This document shows, in pieces, positions 52,128 through 60,860 of a DNA stretch of 64,000 bases. This DNA comes from an uncultured bacterium (GTDB lineage Bacteria; Bacillota; Clostridia; UBA1381), in assembly GCA_905215805.1 (NCBI GenBank), contig CAJMRL010000012.1:3160-67159 (forward strand), read 5' to 3'. A program made the translations under genes and the position numbers. The notes beneath the pieces were generated by a model. That model searched no databases, was not told the origin of the DNA, and saw only the letters and a list, made by a program, of their open reading frames with translations. Within the stretch, counting starts at the first letter, position 1, and each line of letters opens with the position of its first letter.

Positions 52128-53435
52128 ATGCAAGACGAGATTGCACTTGAACGCAAAACTAAGGAAGAATTAAAGCAAATAGCAATGGGATTGGAAATAC
52201 CAAAGCTTTATGCCATGAAGAAGGAGCAGCTTATCGAGGCTATACGAGAAAAACGCCGGCAGATAGAAGAGGAAAAAAAGAAACAGAGCCAGCCCAAGCG
52301 TCATGAACGTCCGGCGGATGCGGTTGAGGTATGCGGCGTATTGGATGTTATGAACGATGGCTTCGGTTTTTTGAGATTTGAAAATTACCGCTCAAGTAAT
52401 CATGATATTTATGTTTCACCCACGCAGATACGCAGATTCAATTTAAAAACAGGCGACGAGGTGCGCGGTGACTGCCGTCCGACGCAGGATGAGGATAAAT
52501 ATTCGCCGCTGCTCTTTGTTAAGGCGATAAACGGAGATCCGCTCGAGGTCGCATTAAAAAGAGTGCCATTTGAAAGACTGACGCCGATATATCCCAAGGA
52601 AAAGCTTAGGCTTGATACGGGAGACCCGAAAAAAAGCGCGTCAAGACTTATAGATATTATAGCGCCGATAGGCAAGGGACAAAGAGGAATAATAGTCGCT
52701 CCTCCTAAGGCGGGAAAAACTACTATATTGAAGCAGATAGCCCAGTCTATCACAAAAAATTATCCTGACATATATCTTATAGTGCTTCTTATTGACGAGC
52801 GCCCCGAAGAGGTAACGGATATGCGCCGCTCGATAGACGGAACGGTCATATACTCCACATTCGACCAGATGCCGGAAAATCACTGCAAGGTCTCGGAGAT
52901 GGTGCTGGAGAGAGCGATGCGCCTTGTCGAGCAAAAAAAGGACGTGGTTGTACTTATGGATTCTATAACAAGACTTGCAAGAGCGTATAATTTGACAGTT
53001 GCACCTACAGGAAGAACGCTTTCGGGAGGTCTTGATCCGGATGCTCTGTATAAGCCGAAAAAGTTTTTCGGAGCGGCGAGAAATATCGAGGAGGGCGGAA
53101 GCCTTACGATACTTGCAACAGCGCTTGTTGAAACGGGCAGCCGTATGGACGATGTTATTTTCGAGGAATTTAAGGGTACAGGAAATATGGAGCTTAAGCT
53201 TGACAGAAACCTGCAGGAAAAGCGGATATTCCCCGCTATCGACATAGCAAAGTCAGGCACAAGACGCGAGGAGGATCTTCTGAGCGAAAAGGAGCGCAAT
53301 GCCGCATGGCTTATACGCCGGGAGATGACCAAAAGCTCAAATATAGAGGTCACTGCAAGGCTGCTTAATTATATGAAGCTTACGAAAAATAACGACGAAT
53401 TTCTTGATGTCGTTATAAAGAACTATGGCAGATAA
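52128..53435 (+). CDS. rho: Transcription termination factor Rho
   Basis: The 435-residue hexameric RNA helicase ends untranslated transcripts. N-terminal SAP-like helices (TKEELKQIAMGLEIPKLY), a short basic/Gln-rich link, RNA-binding cold-shock fold (GVLDVMNDGFGFLRF), Walker A APPKAGKTT (near 190), and the Q/R loops (LDPDALYKPKKFFGAARNIEEGG region). RBS CGGAGG. Its end overlaps the next gene by 11 bases. Confidence 0.98.
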   Translation: MQDEIALERKTKEELKQIAMGLEIPKLYAMKKEQLIEAIREKRRQIEEEKKKQSQPKRHERPADAVEVCGVLDVMNDGFGFLRFENYRSSNHDIYVSPTQIRRFNLKTGDEVRGDCRPTQDEDKYSPLLFVKAINGDPLEVALKRVPFERLTPIYPKEKLRLDTGDPKKSASRLIDIIAPIGKGQRGIIVAPPKAGKTTILKQIAQSITKNYPDIYLIVLLIDERPEEVTDMRRSIDGTVIYSTFDQMPENHCKVSEMVLERAMRLVEQKKDVVVLMDSITRLARAYNLTVAPTGRTLSGGLDPDALYKPKKFFGAARNIEEGGSLTILATALVETGSRMDDVIFEEFKGTGNMELKLDRNLQEKRIFPAIDIAKSGTRREEDLLSEKERNAAWLIRREMTKSSNIEVTARLLNYMKLTKNNDEFLDVVIKNYGR

Positions 53436-54834
53436 AATAAAAAATACACCGCCGGAATTGATTGCGTGCATCATATCGGCGGTCGTTTTGTCAGCGGGGA
53501 TTTTCACTATCGGAGTGATGAATTTATTCTGTACGGATGCGTTATATATAGATTACAGCGCGGCAGCGGATACCGGATCGGTCATTCGCGGCGCGGCTAT
53601 ATTTTTATGTACGGCGGCGGCAATGTTCGGAATGTTTAAGCTTTCGGGCTTAAAGTACGGAATAAGAGCGCTTATGGCGGCAGCTTTGATTTTAAGGCTT
53701 GCATCGGCGTTTTTTTGGGAAATAGAGCCCGAGTCGGATTTTCTTATAACTCTTAACCTTTCGGAGCTGCTTGCGGAAAATCCGGTTTCACAATGGGCAC
53801 AGCTTATGGATTCCGAGCCGACCATCTATAACACTATATGGTCGGCGCATATGCCGTTTATAGTGTATCAGTCGCTGATTTTGCGATTTATTCCGTTGGG
53901 AGCTGCCGGGATACGCATTGTAAACGCTGTTATCTCATGGCTCAGCTGCCTTATTATATCGCGCTGCGCAAAAAATCTTTACGGACAGCCGGGAGAACGC
54001 TTTGCACTGACGGCTTTAGGTATAAATCCAACGGTTATCTTTTTTATCCCAGTGCTCACGAATCAGCATATAGCATTGCTTATGGCTGCCGCGGCTGCGG
54101 GAGTATATTATTCGGTCAGAATAAAGAACGGGATAGTAAAGGCTGTCTTTATAGGAGTCTTCATTGCTCTTTCCCAGCTCATGCGGCCCGAAATGCAGAT
54201 CGTGATGATAGCGGCTTTGCTGTGTCTTGTTGTCGATATTGCGGTGAATAAAAAGCCTAAAATGAAGATCGTGCGGTTTTTATGCGGCGCGGCGGTATGC
54301 GCGGCGATAATATTTTCCGTAAACAACGCGCTTGTATCCGGAGGGCTTGTGCATAGGGATATATATTCGGGAAATCTTAAATACAAGATCGTTATGGGAC
54401 TCAATAAAGAAAGCGCCGGAACATGGAACGAGGAAGATTCGATGCTGATCTATGATGAGGAGGCGCTTGACGATACTCTAAAGGAAAGGCTCAATAAACC
54501 GTGGAGACTTGTGCCGATGATGTTCGGGAAGGCGGCTTTCCAGTACGGAACTTATGCGTATACATGGTCGTTTGACAAGGGACATCCTTGGATTTCGCAA
54601 AATATTATGCGCCGCGCCGGACAGGCGGTCATGATAATAGTATGCGCCATGGCGGTATATGCGCTCGTTTTCAGGAAAAGGCGGGAGCTTATGCCGGTTT
54701 ATTTCTCGCTTGCCGGATACATATGCGCTTATGCGGTAATCGAGGTGCAGAACAGATATAATTTTTTGATGCTTCCGTTTATTGTACTGATAGCCTGCGG
54801 AGCACTGAAAAAAAGAAGGGAATTGTCACATTAA
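53425..54834 (+). CDS. GT-C-like multi-spanning membrane protein
   Basis: The 469-residue protein has about ten to eleven membrane spans, a first long outward loop with acidic residues (EIEPESDFLITLNL) and a soluble-looking loop around 320-370. The plan resembles GT39/GT83-type glycosyltransferases that take sugar from polyprenyl phosphate, though no motif proves it. Its ATG lies within the end of rho, so it is co-translated. Similar in type, not in sequence by eye, to the product at 8990. Confidence 0.55.
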   Translation: MADKIKNTPPELIACIISAVVLSAGIFTIGVMNLFCTDALYIDYSAAADTGSVIRGAAIFLCTAAAMFGMFKLSGLKYGIRALMAAALILRLASAFFWEIEPESDFLITLNLSELLAENPVSQWAQLMDSEPTIYNTIWSAHMPFIVYQSLILRFIPLGAAGIRIVNAVISWLSCLIISRCAKNLYGQPGERFALTALGINPTVIFFIPVLTNQHIALLMAAAAAGVYYSVRIKNGIVKAVFIGVFIALSQLMRPEMQIVMIAALLCLVVDIAVNKKPKMKIVRFLCGAAVCAAIIFSVNNALVSGGLVHRDIYSGNLKYKIVMGLNKESAGTWNEEDSMLIYDEEALDDTLKERLNKPWRLVPMMFGKAAFQYGTYAYTWSFDKGHPWISQNIMRRAGQAVMIIVCAMAVYALVFRKRRELMPVYFSLAGYICAYAVIEVQNRYNFLMLPFIVLIACGALKKRRELSH

Positions 54835-54844
54835 AAGGCTTATA

Positions 54845-54979
54845 GGGCTGCTCGATTTTAGATGCAGAACGGACAGAACTCACCCGAAGGTGTACTTTGT
54901 GTACATCGAGGGGTGAGTTCTGTTCGTAGTTTAAAGACTTTTTACAGCCTTTAAACGCTCTGCGCTAAAAGCGACAGTC
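54845..54979. repeat. Long intergenic repeat element, copy 2 (135 bp)
   Basis: Reverse complement of the element at 45720 with about seven differences. Same nested inverted repeats, again between convergent gene ends. Confidence 0.92.
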
Positions 54980-54988
54980 ATATTTTTA

Positions 54989-55771
54989 TTACTGCTGGCT
55001 GTACTTCTCAACAAGCGGTTCAATTTCGTTATTGGCCTTCATTTCTGAAAGAACTGAATTTATTGCTTCAAGAAGCTCAGTATTGCCCTTCTTTACAGCT
55101 ATTGCATATTCTTCCTGCTCAAATACTTCAGGATCTTCTACTACCTTCAAGCCTGTCTTTGCGGCAAGCGCTTCGCCTGTTGTCTTGTCCATAACAACAG
55201 CGTCAAGCTTTCCGTTTACAACGTCCTGAGCAATATCAACTGCTCTGTTGGCTCTTACTATTTTATCCTCCGGAATCTGGAGAGTTTCTGTTACTACCGT
55301 ATCACCTGTATAACCGAGAACAACGCCTACGCTCTTGCCGTTTTTGAGGTCTTCAGCCTTTGTAATATCCGTATTTGTGTTTGAAACGAGCATTACCTGA
55401 GTAGCTGTGTAGTATGTATCAGAGAAATCAACGTTTTACTGTCTTTCCGGAGTTACCGACATTCCTGCTGCAACAAAGTCTACCTTGCCTGACGATAATG
55501 CAGCTATAAGACCGTCAAATTCCATATCCTCGATTTTTAAAGTCTGACCTGTCTTTTCTGCAACCTTTGAAGCGATAACAACGTCAACGCCGTCGAATTC
55601 TCCTACAAGACCGTTGGAGGTAACAAACTCAAACGGAACGAATGCTGCGTTTGTACCCATAACCAATTCATCAGAGCCTGAAGAATCCGTTGAGCCTCCG
55701 CAGCCCGCAAGCGCACCCATGCCGAGAGCAAGAACGGCTGCTGTTGAAATAACCTTTAAACCCTTTTTCAT
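54989..55771 (-). pseudogene. Amino-acid-binding lipoprotein (system 2), split by in-frame stop
   Basis: The reading frame (260 codons) begins with a lipoprotein signal ending LAGC and continues as a family-3 solute-binding protein to GMSVTPERQ, where a TAA at 55436-55438 interrupts it. The same frame goes on at once (NVDFSDTYYTATQVMLVSN) to a normal end, EPLVEKYSQQ. The usual sequence at this site is TPER-x-K-x-x-x-F-S, so one base change from AAA to TAA explains it. No indel is needed. Without readthrough only 111 residues are made, lacking most of the binding fold. It may be a recent loss, a strain variant or a sequencing error. Permease and ATPase upstream are intact. Confidence 0.85.
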
Positions 55772-55817
55772 AAAACCTTCTCCTTATAATATATTTATAC
55801 CCTAACAGGGGTATTGA

Positions 55818-56540
55818 CTAAAGTACTTTGCTTAAGAATGACTTTGTACGTTCATTCTTGGGATTTGAGAATACCTCCTGAGGTTTTCCCTCTTCGACTA
55901 CATATCCGCCGTCCATGAACAGCAGTCTTGAGCCGACTTCTCTTGCAAAGCCCATCTCATGCGTAACAACCACCATCGTCATGCCGTCGTTCGCGAGAGA
56001 TTTCATAACCTCCAAAACCTCTCCTACCATCTCAGGATCAAGCGCCGAGGTCGGTTCGTCAAAAAGCATGATCTCCGGCTCCATTGCAAGAGCACGGGCG
56101 ATAGCTATTCTCTGCTGCTGACCTCCCGAGAGCTGAGCCGGGTAAGCCTGAGCCTTGTCCGAAAGTCCGACACGGTTCAAAAGCTCCATCGCCTTAGCCT
56201 GAGCAGCCTCATTTGAAAGTCCCTTTACCTTCATTGGCGCGAGAGTTATGTTATCAAGAATAGTCAAATGCGGGAACAGGTTAAACTGCTGGAAAACCAT
56301 ACCCATCTTTTCGCGTATCTTGTTTATATTAATTTTAGGGTCAGTGATATTATCCCCGTCTACGATTATTTCTCCCGCCGTAGGCGTTTCAAGAAGATTC
56401 AAACAGCGGAGAAACGTTGATTTTCCGGATCCTGACGGACCGATAACAACTATTTTTTCACCCTGTGAAATATGCTGATCTATTCCTTTAAGAACCTCCA
56501 GCTCGCCGAAGGATTTTTTTAAGCCCTTTATATCTATCAT
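55818..56540 (-). CDS. Polar amino-acid ABC transporter ATPase (system 2)
   Basis: The 240-residue GlnQ-type ATPase has Walker A GPSGSGKST, signature LSGGQQQR, Walker B IMLFDEPTSALDPE, and VVTHEM. It has the standard length of the family, without the insertion seen in system 1. It starts 11 bases after the permease with GGAGGATATATA. The binding-protein gene follows in the same direction. Confidence 0.96.
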   Translation of the reverse strand: MIDIKGLKKSFGELEVLKGIDQHISQGEKIVVIGPSGSGKSTFLRCLNLLETPTAGEIIVDGDNITDPKININKIREKMGMVFQQFNLFPHLTILDNITLAPMKVKGLSNEAAQAKAMELLNRVGLSDKAQAYPAQLSGGQQQRIAIARALAMEPEIMLFDEPTSALDPEMVGEVLEVMKSLANDGMTMVVVTHEMGFAREVGSRLLFMDGGYVVEEGKPQEVFSNPKNERTKSFLSKVL

Positions 56541-56551
56541 TATATATCCTC

Positions 56552-57241
56552 CTAACGCACATCCGACTTTCTAAGTTTTTCTTCAAACTTGTTTAAGGCA
56601 ATGCTTATTATTTTTATAACCACATAATATATTACAGCTATGGATATAAGCGGATAGAAATAGTCGTATGTAAGGCTTTGAACCTTTCGTGCAGCACCAA
56701 CAAGATCTATATTTGCTATCATACCTATAACCGCAGTTTCCTTTATAAGAACTATAAACTCATTTCCGAGCGCCGGAAGAATATTCTTTATAGCCTGAGG
56801 GAATACTATATGTACCATTGTCTGCCATTGTGTCATACCGAGAGAGCGTCCCGCCTCTGTCTGTCCCTTGTTTACAGAGAGTATACCGCCTCTGACGATT
56901 TCAGCCATATATGCGCCGCTGTTTATTCCGAATGCTATCGCACCTACTATCCATCTTGCGATATTTACATTGGCAAATATAATGAAGTATATAATAAGAA
57001 GCTGCACCATAGTAGGAGTGCCTCGTATTATATCAACATAAAGACCTGCTATAAACTTAAACGGTTTAAAGCTTGAAAGCTTTCCGAGCGCGGCAATGAT
57101 GCCTATAACAAGTCCCAGAAGAACAGCTATAAGAGAGATCAAAAGCGTATAGCCAAGACCGTTTAAAAACATATGCCAGCGTCCGTCAACTATAAATGTG
57201 GATGTAAGTCCCTGATGTATGCTTGTAAGCCACTGAGGCAT
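56552..57241 (-). CDS. Polar amino-acid ABC transporter permease (system 2)
   Basis: The 229-residue HisM/GlnP-type permease has about five spans. The EAA loop is EAGRSLGMTQWQTMVHIVFPQ. The ATG at 57241 follows GGTGG by 5 bases; a GTG nine bases earlier is less well placed. First gene of system 2, with its own promoter. The order permease-ATPase-binding protein differs from system 1. Confidence 0.93.
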   Translation of the reverse strand: MPQWLTSIHQGLTSTFIVDGRWHMFLNGLGYTLLISLIAVLLGLVIGIIAALGKLSSFKPFKFIAGLYVDIIRGTPTMVQLLIIYFIIFANVNIARWIVGAIAFGINSGAYMAEIVRGGILSVNKGQTEAGRSLGMTQWQTMVHIVFPQAIKNILPALGNEFIVLIKETAVIGMIANIDLVGAARKVQSLTYDYFYPLISIAVIYYVVIKIISIALNKFEEKLRKSDVR

Positions 57242-57280
57242 TAATACCACCGTCCTTTGTAAGAATTATTAATAAATTAT

Positions 57281-57309
57281 ATTATATCATGTTTTCCGCG
57301 CGATTGCAA
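57281..57309 (-). promoter_or_regulatory. Promoter of amino-acid ABC system 2
   Basis: TTGCAA (plus 57304-57309), 17 bp, TATAAT (plus 57281-57286) on the minus strand. Confidence 0.78.
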
Positions 57310-57360
57310 TAGAAAATCATGAATTAAAGCATTTTTGGAAATAATACCATATAAAATCAA

Positions 57361-57432
57361 GAGGCGGCATGACCGTGCGAGTATATATAAGCAACGCTGC
57401 TTATATATATCATCACACGGAAATACCGCCTC
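57361..57432. repeat. Large imperfect hairpin
   Basis: Three stacked helices: GAGGCGG/CCGCCTC, CCGTG/CACGG and GTATATATAAGCA / TGCTTATATATAT with a 4-nt tip. It lies just 3' of the L,D-transpeptidase gene and may end its transcript, but the T-run is weak. It could also be a small RNA or a short repeat element; only one copy is seen. Confidence 0.55.
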
Positions 57433-57509
57433 CCGGAACTTTATTATGTGGCGTTGCCCGCGTTAATAGAGTTTTTATAATCCGCACACGGGAAAACACC
57501 GCGTGCAAA

Positions 57510-59006
57510 TTATTCCGTTACATATATTCTGGTGCCGATCGGTATTGTGGCGTAAATCCAGTCAATATCAGCCGGATGAAGTCTTACGCAGCCGTGGGAG
57601 ATCATTTTTCCTACGGAATCATCATACATTCCTCCGCCCCATGCCTTAAGAGTTGAATGGAGCGCATAGCCGCCGTAGAAGACGAGCGTGGGATATACGT
57701 AAAATTCAGGATAATCCCAGCGTCCGCCCATGTATTGATACTCAAACTGACCGGTTATGGTAGGGGTATCCGGAGCGCCTATTGAGCATGGAGCTGTTCT
57801 TATACATTCCCAATTATATTGTGAGCCCTGATATACCTTTACGGTAAAGTCGGATTTCGATACCCAGACGAGATAATTTGTCTTTGAGCCTATACCCTCG
57901 CGGTTCACGCGTTCACGATTCTTGTAATCCCTTATAACGCTTGATTCACCGGCGATAATATCTATATGGTCGGCATCCTGATACAGGTCGATGGAGCAGC
58001 CGAACGCGTCCAGAACATCTCTCGCCGGAACATAGACCGTTCCGTCAAGCCAAAGCGGATAGTGGCTTACATATGTATCATTGCCGAATATTGTCGAATA
58101 AGCGGTATTTATATTAAATATAAACTGCATGCTTCCGTATGAAAGGGTAATGCTGTTGTATACATCGCTGTAGGATACGTCAAGTCCCAGCGCTTTGCCT
58201 ATATCATATGCCGAAACCATGGAAATTCCGTCGATAAGTCTGCCTCTGGGCCAGAGCGGTATCTGATTTCCCATATAATAAAGGTTGATACCCCTGTCAA
58301 AATTAGGCTCTGCCGTCATTGCAAAGTTGTTTCCCTGAAAATATGTACCGTCAGCATTGCCTATAGCATAGGTCTCAAGCGAAAACCAGTTTCCCGGGGA
58401 TATTGTGTCCGTATAATATGTAAGGGATTTAAAGCCGTCCACAAAGCCGAGAGTAAATACTTCGCCCAAACGATATTTGGGAACGCTGAACTGTAATCTT
58501 ATGCTATGTGTATCGCCGCCTATCCATTGCTCATCGGTACCCACAAGGTTGCCCTGCGAGTCAAACAAATTAAATTTTGCCACCGAGTCAATAACGACCT
58601 GATGCGGATTTATGGTTATATCCACTCCTACAGCATCAGAGTACAAGTCCGGAAACAGCTGCTCCTCAAGAGCTGTATTTTCCAAAACAGGCGCTTCTGT
58701 CTGCTCCGGCTCTGCCGCTATTTGTTCCGGCTGTGCTGTTATTTGTTCCGGCGCTGCCGTTGGCTGCTGCGTTAACTGAATCTGTTCCGGAGCTTCGGTC
58801 TGCTCCGGAACGGGAGTCGTTTCGGTTTCCTGTAAGGGAAGAGGTGTTTCATTTGTAAGATTGTCCGAATAGCTTTCTTCTGATGCGTCAAATGTGTATT
58901 CATATCCGTTTCCTGTGTTAGTTACAGTGTCGGCATATGCCGGCACTATTCCCGCAAGCATTGAACATACAAGCAGTGATGATAAAAATCCAGCTGATCT
59001 CTTCAT
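57510..59006 (-). CDS. L,D-transpeptidase (YkuD) with stalk domains
   Basis: The 498-residue exported protein starts at ATG 59006, after GAGGTG. Signal peptide (1-about 26), a Gln/Pro/Glu/Thr-rich spacer (about 45-105), a beta domain (about 110-240), a pair of copper-amine-oxidase-N-like modules (about 240-350, with LDGTVYVPARDVLDAFG), and a C-terminal YkuD domain (about 375-498) with SHGCVRL holding the catalytic cysteine. YkuD enzymes make 3-3 peptidoglycan cross-links or attach proteins to the wall. The stalk modules may hold it at the surface. Confidence 0.92.
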   Translation of the reverse strand: MKRSAGFLSSLLVCSMLAGIVPAYADTVTNTGNGYEYTFDASEESYSDNLTNETPLPLQETETTPVPEQTEAPEQIQLTQQPTAAPEQITAQPEQIAAEPEQTEAPVLENTALEEQLFPDLYSDAVGVDITINPHQVVIDSVAKFNLFDSQGNLVGTDEQWIGGDTHSIRLQFSVPKYRLGEVFTLGFVDGFKSLTYYTDTISPGNWFSLETYAIGNADGTYFQGNNFAMTAEPNFDRGINLYYMGNQIPLWPRGRLIDGISMVSAYDIGKALGLDVSYSDVYNSITLSYGSMQFIFNINTAYSTIFGNDTYVSHYPLWLDGTVYVPARDVLDAFGCSIDLYQDADHIDIIAGESSVIRDYKNRERVNREGIGSKTNYLVWVSKSDFTVKVYQGSQYNWECIRTAPCSIGAPDTPTITGQFEYQYMGGRWDYPEFYVYPTLVFYGGYALHSTLKAWGGGMYDDSVGKMISHGCVRLHPADIDWIYATIPIGTRIYVTE

Positions 59007-59038
59007 ATAAGTCACCTCATATTTGTATCTTTAGCTAT

Positions 59039-59068
59039 ATTATATACTATGGGATATGGTTTTGTCAA
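59039..59068 (-). promoter_or_regulatory. Promoter of L,D-transpeptidase gene
   Basis: TTGACA (plus 59063-59068), 18 bp, TATAAT (plus 59039-59044) on the minus strand. Confidence 0.8.
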
Positions 59069-59112
59069 TCCAATTTATGATTTTTTAGGAGTTTACAGTA
59101 AATAATTTATGC

Positions 59113-59152
59113 GCAATATAAAAGAGCGCTTTTACACGCTCTTTTATATTGC
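59113..59152 (-). terminator. Terminator of xylulokinase gene
   Basis: Perfect 16-bp stem GCAATATAAAAGAGCG / CGCTCTTTTATATTGC with an 8-nt loop. The T-stretch lies within the 3' arm. Confidence 0.85.
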
Positions 59153-59167
59153 ATATACAATCTGTTC

Positions 59168-60685
59168 TTATATCTCTGCAAGCTTTTTATAAGTATCCTT
59201 TACATCATTATACAGCTCCGTATAAACGCTGTACATTTTATCATATTTAGGAACATTTTCCGGATCGGGAGCCTGAGCGGGATTGTAATGTATCATGCTG
59301 TCGCATGCTTCCTCAACAGACGGATATATTCCCGCGCCTACTCCGGCGAGTATCGCAACTCCCAGAGCGGGACCTTCCTTGGATGAGGCAGTTTTTATCG
59401 GGCAGTTGTAAATATCGGCAAGCATGCTTCTCCAGAGCGGGCTTGAGCCTCCGCCTCCGCATGCCGCCATATCTGATACGTCAACGCCCATTTCCTTCAA
59501 TATTTCAAGACAATCTCTTAATGAATAAGAAACTCCCTCCATAACGGCTCTTATCATATCGCGCTTTGTATGTATAGCCGAAAGTCCGAAGAACATTCCG
59601 CGGCAGTCCGGATCAAGATGCGGAGTTCTCTCACCCATTAGGTACGGGAGATAAAGCAGCTTGTTGCAGCCGACAGGCGATTGAGCGGCTTCCTTGTCTG
59701 TGAGATAATATGTATCGACGCCCATTTCCTTTGCGGTCTTCATTTCGCTTTCGCAGAAATTGTCGCGGAACCATTTCAATGAAAGTCCCGCCGCCTGTGT
59801 AACGCCCATTACATGCCATGCGCCCGGAACAGCGCAGCAGAAGGTATGTACTCTTCCGCCCTTGTCTACCGACATCTTTGATGTATGAGCAAAAACAACG
59901 CCGCTTGTGCCTATTGTAGTAAACGCGGTCTTGTCGCGCACAACGCCCGTTCCAACGGCAGCAGCCGCATTATCTCCGGCGCCGCCGACAACGATAGTGC
60001 CTTCCTTAAGACCGGTGAGCCGAGCGGCCGACGCTGTGATCGTGCCTGTGACCTCCGGGCTTTCATATACCTTTGCAAGCAGGCTCTTGTCTATATCGAG
60101 CTTTTCAAGCACCTCGTCCGACCAGCAGCGGTTGGCGATATCCAGAAGCTGCATACCGCTCGCGTCCGAAACCTCCGTTGCAAATTCTCCGGTAAGCTTA
60201 TATCTTACATAATCCTTAGGAAGAAGGATATGGCGGCATTTTGCGTAATTTTCAGGCTCATGCTTCTTTACCCACATTATCTTTGAGGCGGTAAAGCCTG
60301 TAAGAGCGGGATTTGCAGTTATTTCTATAAGTCTTTCCTTGCCTACGAGACGGGTAATATCCTCGCACTCCTCGCCGGTCCTCTGGTCGCACCAGATTAT
60401 TGACGGACGGATAACATCACCGTTCTCATCGAGCATTACAAGCCCGTGCATTTGTCCGGAAATGCCGAGTCCCGCAATATCCGCCGCATCGACCTTTGAT
60501 GAAACGTATTTTATAGTTTCAACCGCAGCATTGTACCAATCGAGCGGATCCTGCTCCGCCCAGCCGTTCTGAGGCTGGTACATCGGATATTCGACAGTCT
60601 TTGACGCGATCACATTGCCGCTTGTATCAAAAAGCACCGTCTTTGTTCCCGATGTTCCCAAATCTACGCCTATTAAATATTTCAT
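59168..60685 (-). CDS. xylB: Xylulokinase
   Basis: The 505-residue FGGY-family kinase phosphorylates D-xylulose for the pentose phosphate route. N-terminal GVDLGTSGTKTVLFD, substrate contact GISGQMHGLV (near 77-86), the catalytic aspartate in GAGDNAAAAVGTG (near 235) and C-terminal CGGGGSSPLWRSMLAD are present. Length matches XylB. RBS AAAAGGAGA. It stands alone with its own promoter; no xylose isomerase is in the window. Pectin side-chain xylose or arabinose breakdown could feed it (inference). Confidence 0.95.
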   Translation of the reverse strand: MKYLIGVDLGTSGTKTVLFDTSGNVIASKTVEYPMYQPQNGWAEQDPLDWYNAAVETIKYVSSKVDAADIAGLGISGQMHGLVMLDENGDVIRPSIIWCDQRTGEECEDITRLVGKERLIEITANPALTGFTASKIMWVKKHEPENYAKCRHILLPKDYVRYKLTGEFATEVSDASGMQLLDIANRCWSDEVLEKLDIDKSLLAKVYESPEVTGTITASAARLTGLKEGTIVVGGAGDNAAAAVGTGVVRDKTAFTTIGTSGVVFAHTSKMSVDKGGRVHTFCCAVPGAWHVMGVTQAAGLSLKWFRDNFCESEMKTAKEMGVDTYYLTDKEAAQSPVGCNKLLYLPYLMGERTPHLDPDCRGMFFGLSAIHTKRDMIRAVMEGVSYSLRDCLEILKEMGVDVSDMAACGGGGSSPLWRSMLADIYNCPIKTASSKEGPALGVAILAGVGAGIYPSVEEACDSMIHYNPAQAPDPENVPKYDKMYSVYTELYNDVKDTYKKLAEI

Positions 60686-60723
60686 CGCTTTGTCTCCTTT
60701 TCTTTATGAATTGATCTATTAGT

Positions 60724-60752
60724 ATTATAACATATTTTCTTGCTTCGGACAA
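60724..60752 (-). promoter_or_regulatory. Promoter of xylB
   Basis: TTGTCC (plus 60747-60752), 17 bp, TATAAT (plus 60724-60729) on the minus strand. Confidence 0.75.
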
Positions 60753-60860
60753 TAGTTCTTTTGGTGGATTTTGCTGTATTTTTACTGATTTTTTAAGCTT
60801 TAAGGCTTGATTTGCGGCAAAGTCAGGACAGACGATAATTTTTACGGCAAGGCTGTATGC

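Noticed and set aside
51900..52133. Minus-strand open frame of 77 codons upstream of rho
   Set aside because: A/T-rich intergenic sequence; it covers the rho promoter and leader and has no ribosome site.
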